The position numbers and the translations under genes are program-made. Under the pieces are notes generated by a model, which saw only the letters and a program-made list of their open reading frames with translations, searched no databases and was not told the origin of the DNA. A stretch of 64,000 nt of DNA from Membranipora membranacea (Eukaryota > Bryozoa > Gymnolaemata > Cheilostomatida > Membraniporidae), in the NCBI GenBank assembly GCA_914767715.1, contig OU612067.1, positions 13,523,001-13,587,000 on the forward strand. Reading direction: 5' to 3'. How positions within the stretch are numbered: the stretch's first letter is position 1; each line of letters starts with the position of its first letter. This document shows positions 12,271-25,300 of this stretch, piece by piece.

Positions 12271-13154
12271 TGTTTGTACATCGAATAACCGTGTACCAAG
12301 GGTATTCTCTGTTGTCATCATGCCCTAAGGTTCTGTACTGTGTAATTAAATAGTAATTTGGAGGATCCTTTAACATACAAGTAGTTGTCTGTTCTCCAGT
12401 GACGGGGACACAACTTTCATTCCTGTTCACATTTATCGCTGCCAATCATGTTCTGATTCAAATAAGACATCATAGATAATTTAACAAACCAAATGGCTTA
12501 TATTGGATCAGTTACTATGTCTTGCTTATATATCATAAGTGTCTAGTCAATCTGTAAAATACTATGATAGGTCGAGGCAAATAATAATCAAGTTCTCATT
12601 GGCCTAAAGAAAAAGAACACAAAATTGCATCGTGCCATTAAAAAGTCTTAGTTTACAAGTCTTGTAATAAAACTTGTACTTGTACTAATATTGTTACACA
12701 AGCTTCTAAAGCTCGGGTCACATGCATGAATCTAAATAAGAAATTCTCGTCTAAAAATATAATTATGAGCAAAGAGCACCAGTATGGGTAATTTTTCTAA
12801 CAAGCATCAAGCATGCATGAAAGGTGTGCTTAACGGCAACGGCAACCCAAAATAAAACGAAAAGCCAACAAAACTGATTGCCAACTTGTCTACTTTCTAT
12901 ATACAGAACAACTAAGAGCCAAAATAGTATGCAATAAAAAATATAATATTTGTCATGGATATTATGCAACCGTATTACGCAGTCGCGTCGTGTGGGAAAG
13001 ATACACGTTGATGTACCATGTTATTATGGCACTGCAAGACTAGAGTTAACAAAAACACAACCCGTTGCAGATGATGAGATGATGAAATATCATTAGAATT
13101 AAGAAAGATAAATTCACACTGAAATGTTATATCAATAACGAAACCTACGCAAGG
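12271..13154. other. Intergenic region between convergent genes
   Basis: Lies between the COA1-like gene (plus) and the MICAL-like gene (minus), which converge. No exon or repeat was recognised. Confidence 0.5.
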
Positions 13155-13160
13155 TTTATT
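13155..13160 (-). terminator. Polyadenylation signal of the MICAL-like gene
   Basis: AATAAA on the minus strand (TTTATT on the plus strand), 156 bases past the stop codon of the MICAL-like gene. Confidence 0.5.
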
Positions 13161-13315
13161 TCTATAACATGGGAGATGAACCGCAGAAAAACTTTTGACG
13201 ACAGTCTGTATTCTTTAGGGGTGGGGCATCACATAATATGGGGTGGGGGGTATCTGATTATGCTGTAAGCATAGCTGCCAGTAGAACTTATTTATAGCTA
13301 GAACATAACATGTCT

Positions 13316-16300
13316 CTATTTGACCTTCTTCTTGTCCTTTTTATCCTTTCGCTTATCTTTCTTCTTGTCTGCATTTTTAGAGGATTTTTTCTCCGGTGTC
13401 TTGCTGCTGCCTTGCTGAGCGCTGCTGTCAAACTTCGCTGACATGACAGCGTTAATCTCAACGTCCTCTTCCTGTTGTCTGTCAATAAGAAAAGAATTTA
13501 GTTAGTCTAAATACCAGTGAACGGTAAATGCAGTAACCTTTGACATGGTCAGGCTTTATTCGGCAGCAGCCATTTGGCAGCAGTTATCCGATAGTTCATT
13601 CAGAGGTTAGCTTACGAAATTGTTGAATGACAATGGATCCAGGGAGAGGTCGTTGAACTAATTGACCAGACTAAACTGAATTTTTTTCAAACTACACAAC
13701 CCATAAGTAGTCATCAACAAGTAATCATTTTTAGCACCCTGTCATGATTTTGTTTATTCAAGAGCAACAGTGACATGCCAGTACCTCATCGAGAGGCCTT
13801 GGGTCCGGGTTGAGAATGATTTTATTAACCCATTATCTCTAAAAATACTTCCATATTTCTGCGCAGAATAGTACATAATGCCAGTCAGACATTCCTGTCT
13901 CGCCCTAATTAACCTTTGCGTAGTAAATTTAATGGGTGACACTAAAATTAGACGTCCTTTGACCATTGTCCTTGTCTAAATGCTGTCCAGGGCAGAGGAG
14001 CGTCAGCATTGTCTGACCGATTATAGGTTAATGTCCCGACTGCTGCCAAAAGAATAGCCGCCAAGCGCAGACACATATAGACAAACTTTGATTTCCTCTG
14101 CCAAAATAGCTAATAAATATTACTTAATTGCGTGTTGATACTCATTTTTCGTATGACATCGATTAAAAGTTCCAAGCTTTTACTCCACCCAATGAACAAT
14201 GCAACAAAAGACAGGAATTTGATACCTGTGTGAATGCTCTCACCATTGTAAAGGGCAGCAAGTTTACTCATTGGTGGTTTTATAGCTAAAAGCATATATA
14301 AGGAGGTGAAGTTGAGACCACTAAAAACCATTTCTGTCTAGACTTTTTTTTGATGTAACATATATTGTTTTAATTTATTTGTAAACACTTCTATCTCTTT
14401 TACATCGCACACCTAAGCCGCCGGCTAAGTGCATGTGAGATTACACATATACACTGTATAGTGATACACCCAATTATATACGGTTACTTGACAGTTGTCA
14501 CATCGGCATGACTCAAGAGGGGTTCCGGAGAGCTGTGTCTTATTCTAAGCTAAACCTAATTGTGAGGTTACAATCTCTCAGGCTTTTTACTCCTGTTGGG
14601 CCTCACATGCCTGACTGTCTGTAGTAGCGGGTATTAACCTTCTAAAGCATGTCCCATTGTTCCTTACTATATGATATGAGTGTCTATGGGTCCCTACATT
14701 TCCACTGGAGTTTTATGACAAGAATGATTATCTTAACTGGCTGTCCTACATCTTAACCTTATAGAGTCACTAGAGACCATATATATTTATGGTCTTTGGG
14801 GTCACTTTGGTCAGACAATGACCAACATATCCATTAATCAGTCAAGTACCTATTGGATCGTAACCTCTTGCCCAACAATAACATGTCTGTCATTTACGGT
14901 GCAGTATACCGCACTTGTAATTTAGCGCAGCAGCGTGGGTAGTCTAGTTAGTGGAATATCGTGTCGGGAAGAGGTCAACAATCGGCCACAGACAGTAGAT
15001 AGTTGGCTTTTATACTATCTCTGCCGTCAGTACAATCTCTTCCTCAACTTGGCTGCAATCACCTTCATGGATAAGAGATTTATGCTAAAATAATGTCCTC
15101 AATAATTGTTGTGGTCAAAGAGAAATGGGGAAAATGAGATACAAAAGTTCAATTACTGGCCCATGTTAGATTTGCTATCATATGTAGCGGTGAGTAATTA
15201 GGACATCCCTAATTTTTCCGGTCTCGGCAGTTCTCAGGCTATGCCAGCTGAGAAACCCACGTTCCCCAGATGAGCAAGGATGGCTTTCGTTATAAATCAT
15301 ATAACAATACACGGATAGGGCATTAGTCCGAAACCATAGTCAAATCAAAGCCCCGTTCTAGCCACGCCCGTCGGTCCAAAGCACATAAGCGTGGCTGTTT
15401 ATGAATGAAGTTGTGAATGGGCCTGAGCTTGCAGCTATGCAAATTGACCAATGACAGTGCAGGACTAGGGAAAGGCGGAAACTATATAAGACCGCATTAA
15501 CACGTGAAAATCAAATTTTCTTTCAGACAAGATAATTTACCCTCTGAACAACTTTGCAGTGTGCTTCGCTGAAACCTGCACTGATTCCTGGCATTTGGGA
15601 CTATAGGAAGCGAACCATTCAGCAAAACAAACGACTAACAATGAATCAGAAGACAGTTTATTTACAGTTGTTTGCGTATTTGACAGCTTTAGTTTCTACA
15701 GGACAATGCCAAACTCCGCTGTATAGGACTCGATATAATGGCGCCATTCTAAACACTTTGGAGACAGCTCTGGCGACGTCTCAAACTCCGGGCAACGTTT
15801 CTCTTTCAGTCTATCACAATTTCTACCAGAGGATCGTAATGAGACCAGGTACGATATTGATTGCTTTAGTTTTGAGAATTGTTCATTTATTTCAAGGGTC
15901 ACCAATGGGTCAACCACTCTATGCCAAGTGACCTTCTTTCATGTGTTATTGTACCAATGGCGGGACCCTTGTAAAATCAGCGTGCTCAACACGGTGCAAT
16001 AAAAGCTATGAGTCTTAAGAAATTTCTGCCAAATGTTTCCCTCGCTATGATTTCCCGCCAATAATGTTGATGTGATGGTCAAAAATTAGCTTACATTTTC
16101 TTTTTCATTGTAGATATTACAAAGTTGGATTTAACAATTCTATTAGATTCAAGTGTGAGTCTAGGAGAGCAAAATTATAACAACGCTAAAAGATTTCTGT
16201 CGGTGAGTGTAATCTTAATAAAACTTAAGTCCCTTCCGGTTGATTTGTGGAGAAATATCTAATAACTGCATACCTTAGAAATTGGGGTACTTGCCAACCA

Positions 16301-19300
16301 CAAAAATGAAGGCTTTGGTGAAACTTGCACACAAGAGACAAAAGCCTTTTGTTTAATTGTAATTGAGCATTTTTAAAAGACTTCCAGTAAAGGCAACAAA
16401 TATTTCAAGCTTTGTCAGATTATAAAAAAATTCAAGGACAAAAATCATAAAAGTTCATAATGAGATATTATCATCATCATCTTACAACACAATACCCTCT
16501 CCTGCTATTTGTCAATCACATCACTGAGTATTAACTCTTTGCTGCACTTTTACAGAATTTAATTGGCATGATGCCGCCCAGGGATTTCGCTTCACGCATC
16601 CGCACATCTATGTATACCTTCTCTGTTAGTGCAAAACTGACTAAGCAGTTTGGATTCGGAGATATCCACTTCAGGGAGCTTGTGCGCAGGAATATCAACA
16701 GAGCACAATACCAAAGTAAGCCACATATACCTTCGGCATATCGGTAGAAACAGCAAACAGGCCTGAATACCCTACCACATCATAGATTGAACTGATATTT
16801 TGAACTTATTTAGATGTTGAAATACCAATTGCTTACGTTGATAACGATCAACTTGTTTCAAGATTTTAAGGGAAATTTAAACCGATTCATTAACAGAAAG
16901 ATACATCTACAAATCGCTGGTATTATACAGTATTTAGAATAGGAATTTTCATCGCAACACCATCGCAACTTGCTCACAAGTAAGACTTATCGTCATTCTC
17001 CATTTTGTAGATGGTTCATACACGCACATGACGTCCGCTCTTTACTGGATTGATGCCTTTATCAGCCGGTCAGCGCGGGCATCGGCTAAAAAAGTTCTTA
17101 TAATAGCCACCGATGGTCGGTCTAATGACGATTCTCTCGACTACCGAGGATTAAACGGACCCATTACAGATCTCATCAATAATGGTACGTACATCTGCGT
17201 CAGATAAGTGTAAAAAAGTGTAGACTTAGTGTAAAATAAGCGTAGGATAAGCGTCAATTACAAATCCAAACGTTTCTACGTCATTCATATTCTTCCAAAT
17301 TTAGTCTGGACGTCTGGACAAATATTGGGATACGGATTTAATCAAGTTAACAGTGAGTGTCACCATGGATAATATTCATGTCAGCGAAATTAATAACCAC
17401 TAAATAGATTATTCTGAGGTTGTATGACGTAATGCAGTGGCAGCTTAATTTGATTTTATTTGTGAACAGATCAAAATACTATCATTAGCTGATTAAGCTG
17501 GTATGATTTAGCAGCATCATCCTTGTGCAATAATGACATATTGGAATTAATTTCTAGTCCTCATAATGACCTGGTAGACCAGACAAATCTAATTTGGGCC
17601 AAGTGAAATTTGCATAACCCTGATATAAATTGGGTTAAATACTAGAGTTTTTCACTCTGCAAAATACCAGACACCAAACACAGCCATGCTTGCAGTTACA
17701 TATTTTTCTGTTGGGCGTTTGGTGTATTTTAATAAGTGTTGACAGCAACGCTGAGCTGACCACAAATTATGATGATTAACACAAAGTCTTGTTGATACAT
17801 GATTATCAAACCAGACACAATAGCAATTTTAGGGGTTTTACAAACTTTTGCAAAAAAAATCAATTTTGGCCAGGTAGCATGGGAACTGTGCCCATTATCA
17901 TAACTTCATATAGAACAGCAGCAGCATCCAAAAACAGCCCGGCATTGGTTCATCCTTGGTACATCGATCTCATCCAAACAATAGATGTTGATTGAAAACT
18001 TGGCAAGTTGAAGAGGTCATTGAAATTCATCCAAACCACAATAAAGACAAAAGTATCCATACACCACCATCTTCTATTATTCTGATCACATCCTATCTTT
18101 TGTCTTCCTAAAACGGAAGCTATGTTATTCTCATTACACCAAATTCCGAAACAGGTTGTGCCAACAATTTTGCAAACGTATTGCGCGGATGGTGCCATCC
18201 ATATAAATGCTTTATAAAACCAAATTCTCAAAGATAATAGTCCCATTGTAGTTGAGATTAATATATCGCTGCTTGGTACAAATCTTCTATTTTTCAACTT
18301 TAATTCCAGACTGTTTTTAGCCTTCTGTTTTATATCGAGTATTAATTGAGCGATAATATTCTCATTTGAGTTTCAAGTGTTGAGATTAATAAAGGGCGGC
18401 ATGGTACAAATCTTCTATAATTTAACTTTAATTACAGACTTCTTTTAACCTTCTATTTGCCATTGAGTATTAATTGAGTGATAGTTGTCCCAGCTATTTA
18501 GTTACAAGTGTTGAGCTGCTTGATACAGATCTTCCAATTTTCAATTTTAATCCAGACTTTCTCTAAACTACTTTTTTATTGGGTATTAATTGAGTGATAA
18601 TGGTTTGTTTCAGTTGTTGAGATTAATAAAGTCAGGTTTGGTACAAATTCTCAACTTTTATTCCATAATGTTTCTAACTTGTTTTTTATTGCTATTAATC
18701 AAGTGATAATAGTCTCGTTTGTCTTGTTTCAGGTGTTGAGATTTATGTAGTGGCGCTTGGCACGAATCTGGACTTGGTGCGAATATCTATATTAGCCTCA
18801 CAACCAGACAGCACGCATATATTCCATTTAGCGAACAGAGACTCTACTAATGTGGTGATGCGGAGTTTAGCGAACACAGTCGTACGCCATCGCTCTTAGC
18901 ATTAAGGAGCAACTTGTGCACATAACTAGTGAGGAAATGTATCTCAAATCTGTTCTTATAGCAGATAACAAGACAATCATTCTAAAGCCATCCCTTTTTT
19001 CTTGTATCTGGTTGATATTGTAATCGTATTTCAGTACCCAATTGTTGTAACGCGGCTTGCAGAAAATAGTCTGTATCTTAGGCTCCTTGATGTCGTTGTT
19101 TTTGGGATTTTTCGCCTGCTTGCAATCACTCATATCAACAGCAAATCTCCTTAAAATAGCACTAAGAGTATCTATGGCAATCTATAATTTTTTTGTATAT
19201 TTTCTATGTCTGAACTTTGCGGAAGCATTCTTGGTAGAGCATTGCTTTACAAACTCAGGAATTTTTTTTTTTAATACTTTGATGCAGTTAGGTATTTGCG

Positions 19301-22300
19301 GCTGCTATAAGTTGAGAGAGTATTACAAAAGATTTTAAATATTTACTTCGAAAACAATTATTATCCTACTTATTTATCTATTGTCTTGCAATTTCCGAGA
19401 ATCACACGCCGGCACCGCAGCCTACATATTTTTAACCAAACCACTCGAACATCTCTTTCTCTTTTAGTCTCATGTTGTCAATTTTTTGTCAGAATTATCT
19501 TGAAATGATCATTAATAAATTATTCATCACTCAGATTTCCAAAACTATGTTTTTCTGAGAAAAATTGCTGATGGAAGGTTTGACAATCATCCAAACATCA
19601 AGTCTAAACAGACTTGAGCGAGCCTTAGAAAAGCAAATGGTTGCATGTACGTACATGTACATATACGATTTAATTTCACACAGTCGCAACTGAAACATTT
19701 CAGTCCAGTATGAAATAGCCTGCCATAAAAATTTGATTTTATTCACTCAGCTGTCAGAATTGGGAGGTCAATGACCTGAATAAAACTTTATATTATATTC
19801 TGATGAGCAGTTGAACACAGACTCTGATAAGTTACCTCAGATTGGGCTGTCAATGATTGTGTGAGCTGGCTCACATGTCTACAAGATTCCAGTTTATTTT
19901 ATCTTTGGCTATCTTTACTCAGTAAATATATCCCACAGATATATGAAACATCTTTGGTCCACATAACTTGCATTTTTTGTCTCCCGCTTTTACAGAGAGT
20001 GTTTTGAGCACACAATTTGTGAATGGAGTAACTCTCAGACTTCGTTGAGTGTTTGGTCTTGTGGTAAAGTATTGCCGGGGAAATATCATCACTAATTTTA
20101 GAATATAAGACCCTACATACTTAGCTATTTCACCACGCAAGCCACAGTCTAGACTACGGGAGCTTTGTTACAGAGTGATTACCAAGGATATGAGTATGCT
20201 TGTGATCATATTGTGAAATCGGATATCTTTGATAAAGTTATCATTTGTATCAATTTACAGTAATGGTCTCGCACCGCTTTCGTCACTCTTTATACTTCAC
20301 GCGCGTGCAAAATGATCAGTGAGTGCATCAAGTCTCAAGGGCCTTCTGGGAGGAGTGCAGAACATACCCCAGTTGGGAGGGGCATTAGCTGGCACATATC
20401 TGTCAAACATCACAGATGCAAATTTGTTTACATTTCAAAACAATTCTGCTGAAAACTTTTGCGGCTTGTACAGAAGTTCAGCTAGCTGTCGAATTGTGAT
20501 TATCGCCTACGTAAGTGTGCTCCGTCTGCGTCAAACCATAATTGCACAAAAAATACAAGAATTTAATTCCTAAAAAAGTAGATCACAAAGGTGACAAAGG
20601 CATCCAAATATCGCTGTACTTTTACAGTTCCTTGTTTGCTGACATTCCAAATGATGACTCGCAACAACCGCGGCTGACAAAGAGCTGGGCAGGGCCGTCT
20701 TTCAGATCCGGCTAGACAAACACCCTTCCACCAAGGCAGCGATATCTCTTCAGCAAATTGGCGCTGTCGCTGAAATCTAACTGTCAACAAGTCTGGGTAC
20801 CTCTAAGAAAGACAGTGTCAGACATCATGTTATCAGCGTGTCACTCTGGGTCATGTCCGTTGAAGGGCCGATAACACTTTTTGTCACATTCTTATACTTT
20901 TGCTACATGTGTGAAAGGAAGATACGCCATTGACGTCTGGTGGGAAATTATTACATGACGGCGGCCACAGAGGCCAAGCATTTCATTTTCACTGCACCAC
21001 TCTGGGTCATGTCTGTTGCAGGGCCGATAACACTTTTTGTCACACCCTTTGTTTTTACTATGTGTGAAGGGATGTGGTGGGAAGCGCTGGTTGTTGCTGT
21101 CTGCTGGAAATCTTTGCATAACAAGAGCAACATTGGCACTTACATCATGTTAATGTGCTAACTTCGTAATAGCTATAACCAGTTGGATTACGTACTCAAA
21201 GTTAATATACAGTGGAAAATTACATGTTATTCATTCAGAAAGATGTTGTGTAACTGAGAATCTTTATAAAACGGATGCTGCACATTGTTCAAGCTGTGAA
21301 CATATATTTCACAACCTGGTCGATTCCTCAACCTTTATTCCGTTGAGAACCCTCGAATCATCTACACCCACTAGCCTACTTGGGATAGCAGGATTGTGCT
21401 GTTGTAACGAGTGGAGCACAGGCCGGTGAGAGTTGAACAACCAACCCAGTCTCAAACCCAGACTGTAGAACGTGGTGAACTACCCTTAAGACAACTGATG
21501 AAAGCTAAATACATGTTGTTTTAGTCTAATTAAAATTAGCTAACTCTTATTAAATTTATATATGGATGTAAGATAGGATAATCACCTTTGTCGTTCATCG
21601 TCCATGTTATCTACAAGTTTACTTCTCTCGTGTACAACAGTAACCAACTGCTGCAGCAAATCTTCCTCTTTAGTTTTATCTTCTGGGGTCTTCAATGCCT
21701 CTGTTAAAAAACAACAACAAAATTAACTTTTATAAAATGACATAAAAAACGAACACTTATCATATGTTTTATATTCCATATTATTCATTCTATAAAATCC
21801 TTTCTATATTCCACTCAATATATAATAATACTAATACATATTTATTATATTAAGTAAGCACAAACCGATCTCCATTACCAATAAAATAACTCAAAAATGG
21901 TTAGGATTCCATCTACTTAATTGTTGGCCAGGAAGGAGGCTATCGGAAATTTTTGAACATCATAGAGTTGTTGTGATTCTTGGCTGATAAAAGATGATGT
22001 GTTCCTGCCTCCACAACTGGGCGTTTGGCTGTCACTACTTCATTTGCTAATTCATTGGTTTTTATTTTATAAATATCTGTTTCCTTTTTTAGCAGTTTCC
22101 TCATTGCAATGCCTGGAAAGTTGGCTGCAATTTTTATGTTACGAATATTAAACATCCCGCTTGGCCAGCTTATCTGCCAGAGAAAACAAACTTCATATTT
22201 TCACCTGAAGGTCTTTGCAAGGTTTGCAGTGGAAAGCACACACTCATGCCTGGATATCTGGCATCCACACTTACTATATAATTTTATTTTTTGCAGTTGA

Positions 22301-25300
22301 TGGCGAATTTTTTTTCTAACAGTGGAAATTTTCCAATATGAATTAATATTCAGACATTTTTCGTGGGAAGGTGTCAGACATTCTATTCCGAGACATGGTT
22401 GATAATTACTATCACAAAGGTAAAAGAGAGTCATGCTTTCTGTCTCGCGTGGACATATCCGCGGCAGAAAGGTTGCTAGAGGATAAAGTGGGCTTAATTA
22501 CATTGTGATCCCAGACAGGTCAGATGTACGCATTGCTGCCGCTGCCCATTGATAATGTCACTGAGGACCTTCCAAAGTGACCATTGCCATTTCCTAAAGT
22601 TTCTATACCTTGTGGGATGAAAAAGCACTGAAGCTCACTGTATGGTAAACAAACCGCCCACAGCATGATCAGATCCCAGTGGAATGCCCTAACAGCTTTG
22701 GTGAACTCCGGTTTAGAGTCCAGCCGGATAGTTCTGAGAAATGCTAACACTGAATATTGATTAGGGCCGTTTAGAGACCATAATTCTTTGGTATTTTTTA
22801 CAATTCATATCTGCGTGGCCCTATTTGCATAAATTTTGACGTCAAGTCTAGCATTTTAGCTTGGACCAAAATATTTTGCAATTTTATTGCCAGCCTTAAA
22901 AAGAACACACTTTAACATCTTGATTCTGGCATGTGCTTCTTCCTTGAACTATTAGTTTTAGGTGGTTCTACAAATTTTCAATATAAGCTTTTTCCAGGTA
23001 ATGAGGAAATGAAAAGTGGAGGCAGCAAACTCTGTACTTTTCGCATGTGTTGTCACCAAACAACGAGCAAAAATTCTCCAACAAGCAAGAAAACTGTAAT
23101 TTGTGCCAGAAAGTTATGGTCTTCTATCACCCACAAAAATAACAAACAATTCTCAAAATTTCCAACGTGGTCATTTTCAGCGAATATGGTGAACTACAAC
23201 AACAAACATATTACCACAATATTCTTCTATCTGCAAAACATGATACGGAATTCCCCTTGGCTTATCCAATATCAATTTACTCCAAAAATCTACAATCTGA
23301 TTGGAAGCTGTTTTCCGGGGACCGCAGAATTTAGGGTAATCTCAGATAAATAAAGAGACGGGGGGGGGGGGGGACTAACCTGCTTTGTTCATGATATGTC
23401 TAAGCTCCCACTCTATGTCTGCTTGCTTTCCCTCCAGCTCGTGGTGTTTAGCTCTGAAAGTAAAATAAATATACAATAAATAAATACAATTTTATTTTTG
23501 TATTGTTATTTTCAGAAACGATGGAGATAAAAGGGTAAAAATGTTAAAATACCTAACATGTAAATTAATAAGGTATGCAAAAGTTGAAAAGTATGCATAG
23601 GTTAAAAAAGATCATTGAGATTTAAATTGCTTGGAAAAGTAAAGAACAAAAATACAACTGAGAAGTTGGTCAGGTATATATCCGTTTTAGTCCTATGATA
23701 TCTGGCACTGCTGCAAAATGGTCGTCAATTATTTTTTGGAGACAATAGTGTTTTTTTGGAAAGAAAAGTTCATAAACAAATCCAGGTTTTGTATTCAATC
23801 AAAGGCATTGTTCTTGACCACAAAACATCTCACTTATGACAAGTTAGCAGGCGCAACAGAAATGTAACAATGAATATGGTGAGACAATTTAATGCTTCCT
23901 CCCTGCCATGAGCATCCCAACAAAAACATTCTAATGGAGATAACATTAATCATAGCTCAATTAACAGTGTAATGATAACAATAGGCCCATCAAGAGCTAA
24001 TGACTTTCCATGCTATGGGATAATATCAAAGGCGCTCAAGCGATCATTACGGCTATTATCTGCTCGTGGAGTAGGTGTGGGGTAAACAAAATGCGTTGCG
24101 CAATCCTATTGTCTCAAGCGAACGATGGAGAAAGTTATGTGCCTGTCTGAATTTTAATGACAGTTTCGGGACTGGGTATTGTACTATTCTAACCCAAAAA
24201 CACCTACTGCAACAGGATCTGAGAAGCTCAAGGCGCCAGTTTTACAGTTTTTGCCGCCAGACATCATTGCCATATTATTTACATAAAACAACAACTTTTT
24301 TAAACGCTGCACGATTACTCATCTTAGCCATTGATAGCAATAATCAAACTACAATAGTCGATAAAATAATTTGGGCGGGGATCTTTCATGAGTATTTAGT
24401 GAAAGGCAATGATATACGAGTTTGGATAGCTCCCACCCATTGCATATCACGATTCTGTAACTTTATCGTCTGTCTACCGACAAGTCAGTTAAGTACTTAT
24501 TGCCCCCATTTGTTTCCCTATACAATCATTATGAGCTGATAGGTTCGTATATCAGGCAATGCTGTTACTCCCGCCATATTTCCTGCAGTAAAAGTTAATG
24601 CCTGTAAGCTATTGTGTCTAGTATTCTTGTAAAAGTTGCAGTGCTTTGCAGGAAATACCGCAAAGGTATTGACCTCCTGGATAATGGGTTATTCTCTTGG
24701 GCAAGAAAATCAAATATCGATACCGCCTCCACTATTTCTAACACGTGCACCGCAGTGGCGCCATCGTGATAGTTGATTTTCCACCTACAAATGTTTTATT
24801 CTTCGGGGAGAGTAAATGAAGCATTGTGCACAAGAATTCCCACCTTTCCTCATCTTACACAAAGGCCGGGCTGATATTTCAGTTTTTTTGATGAAAATCA
24901 CAGTGAAATTCAAATCAATTTAAAGTTATAAAAGTCCAAAGAATTTACCATACTTCTAAATATAATTTTTATCAGAGTAAAATCTGTTTGACATTGGGGT
25001 AACACGACACACCATTTGATTTTTACTCGAGTTAAAGCCCTATTTATAGGAACTTGGGACCCGGATACTCTCGATTCAGAAGTGTGAACTTCATTCGAAG
25101 GTGAGCTACTAAGATGTACTATAATCAAGTATCCGAAATTTAATACTAAAATATCCTGTAACAACTTCAGGTTTAGATTTACAGGCAAACTTCTTACATT
25201 TCCTTGAAATATCCACTGCAACTATTTCTTGTCATACTTTTTACCTATGCCTATGTTGTTGATATTGTAACCCCACTATCAACCTCATTTTTTAGCTGTG

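Noticed and set aside
22931-23353. 140-codon plus-strand open frame ending near a G-run
   Set aside because: Intronic, no similarity recognised, no promoter or splice context; length compatible with chance.
24075-24539. 154-codon plus-strand open frame
   Set aside because: It lies in an AT-rich intron, begins at GTG, has no recognisable motif, and is about as long as the longest chance frame expected in 64 kb.
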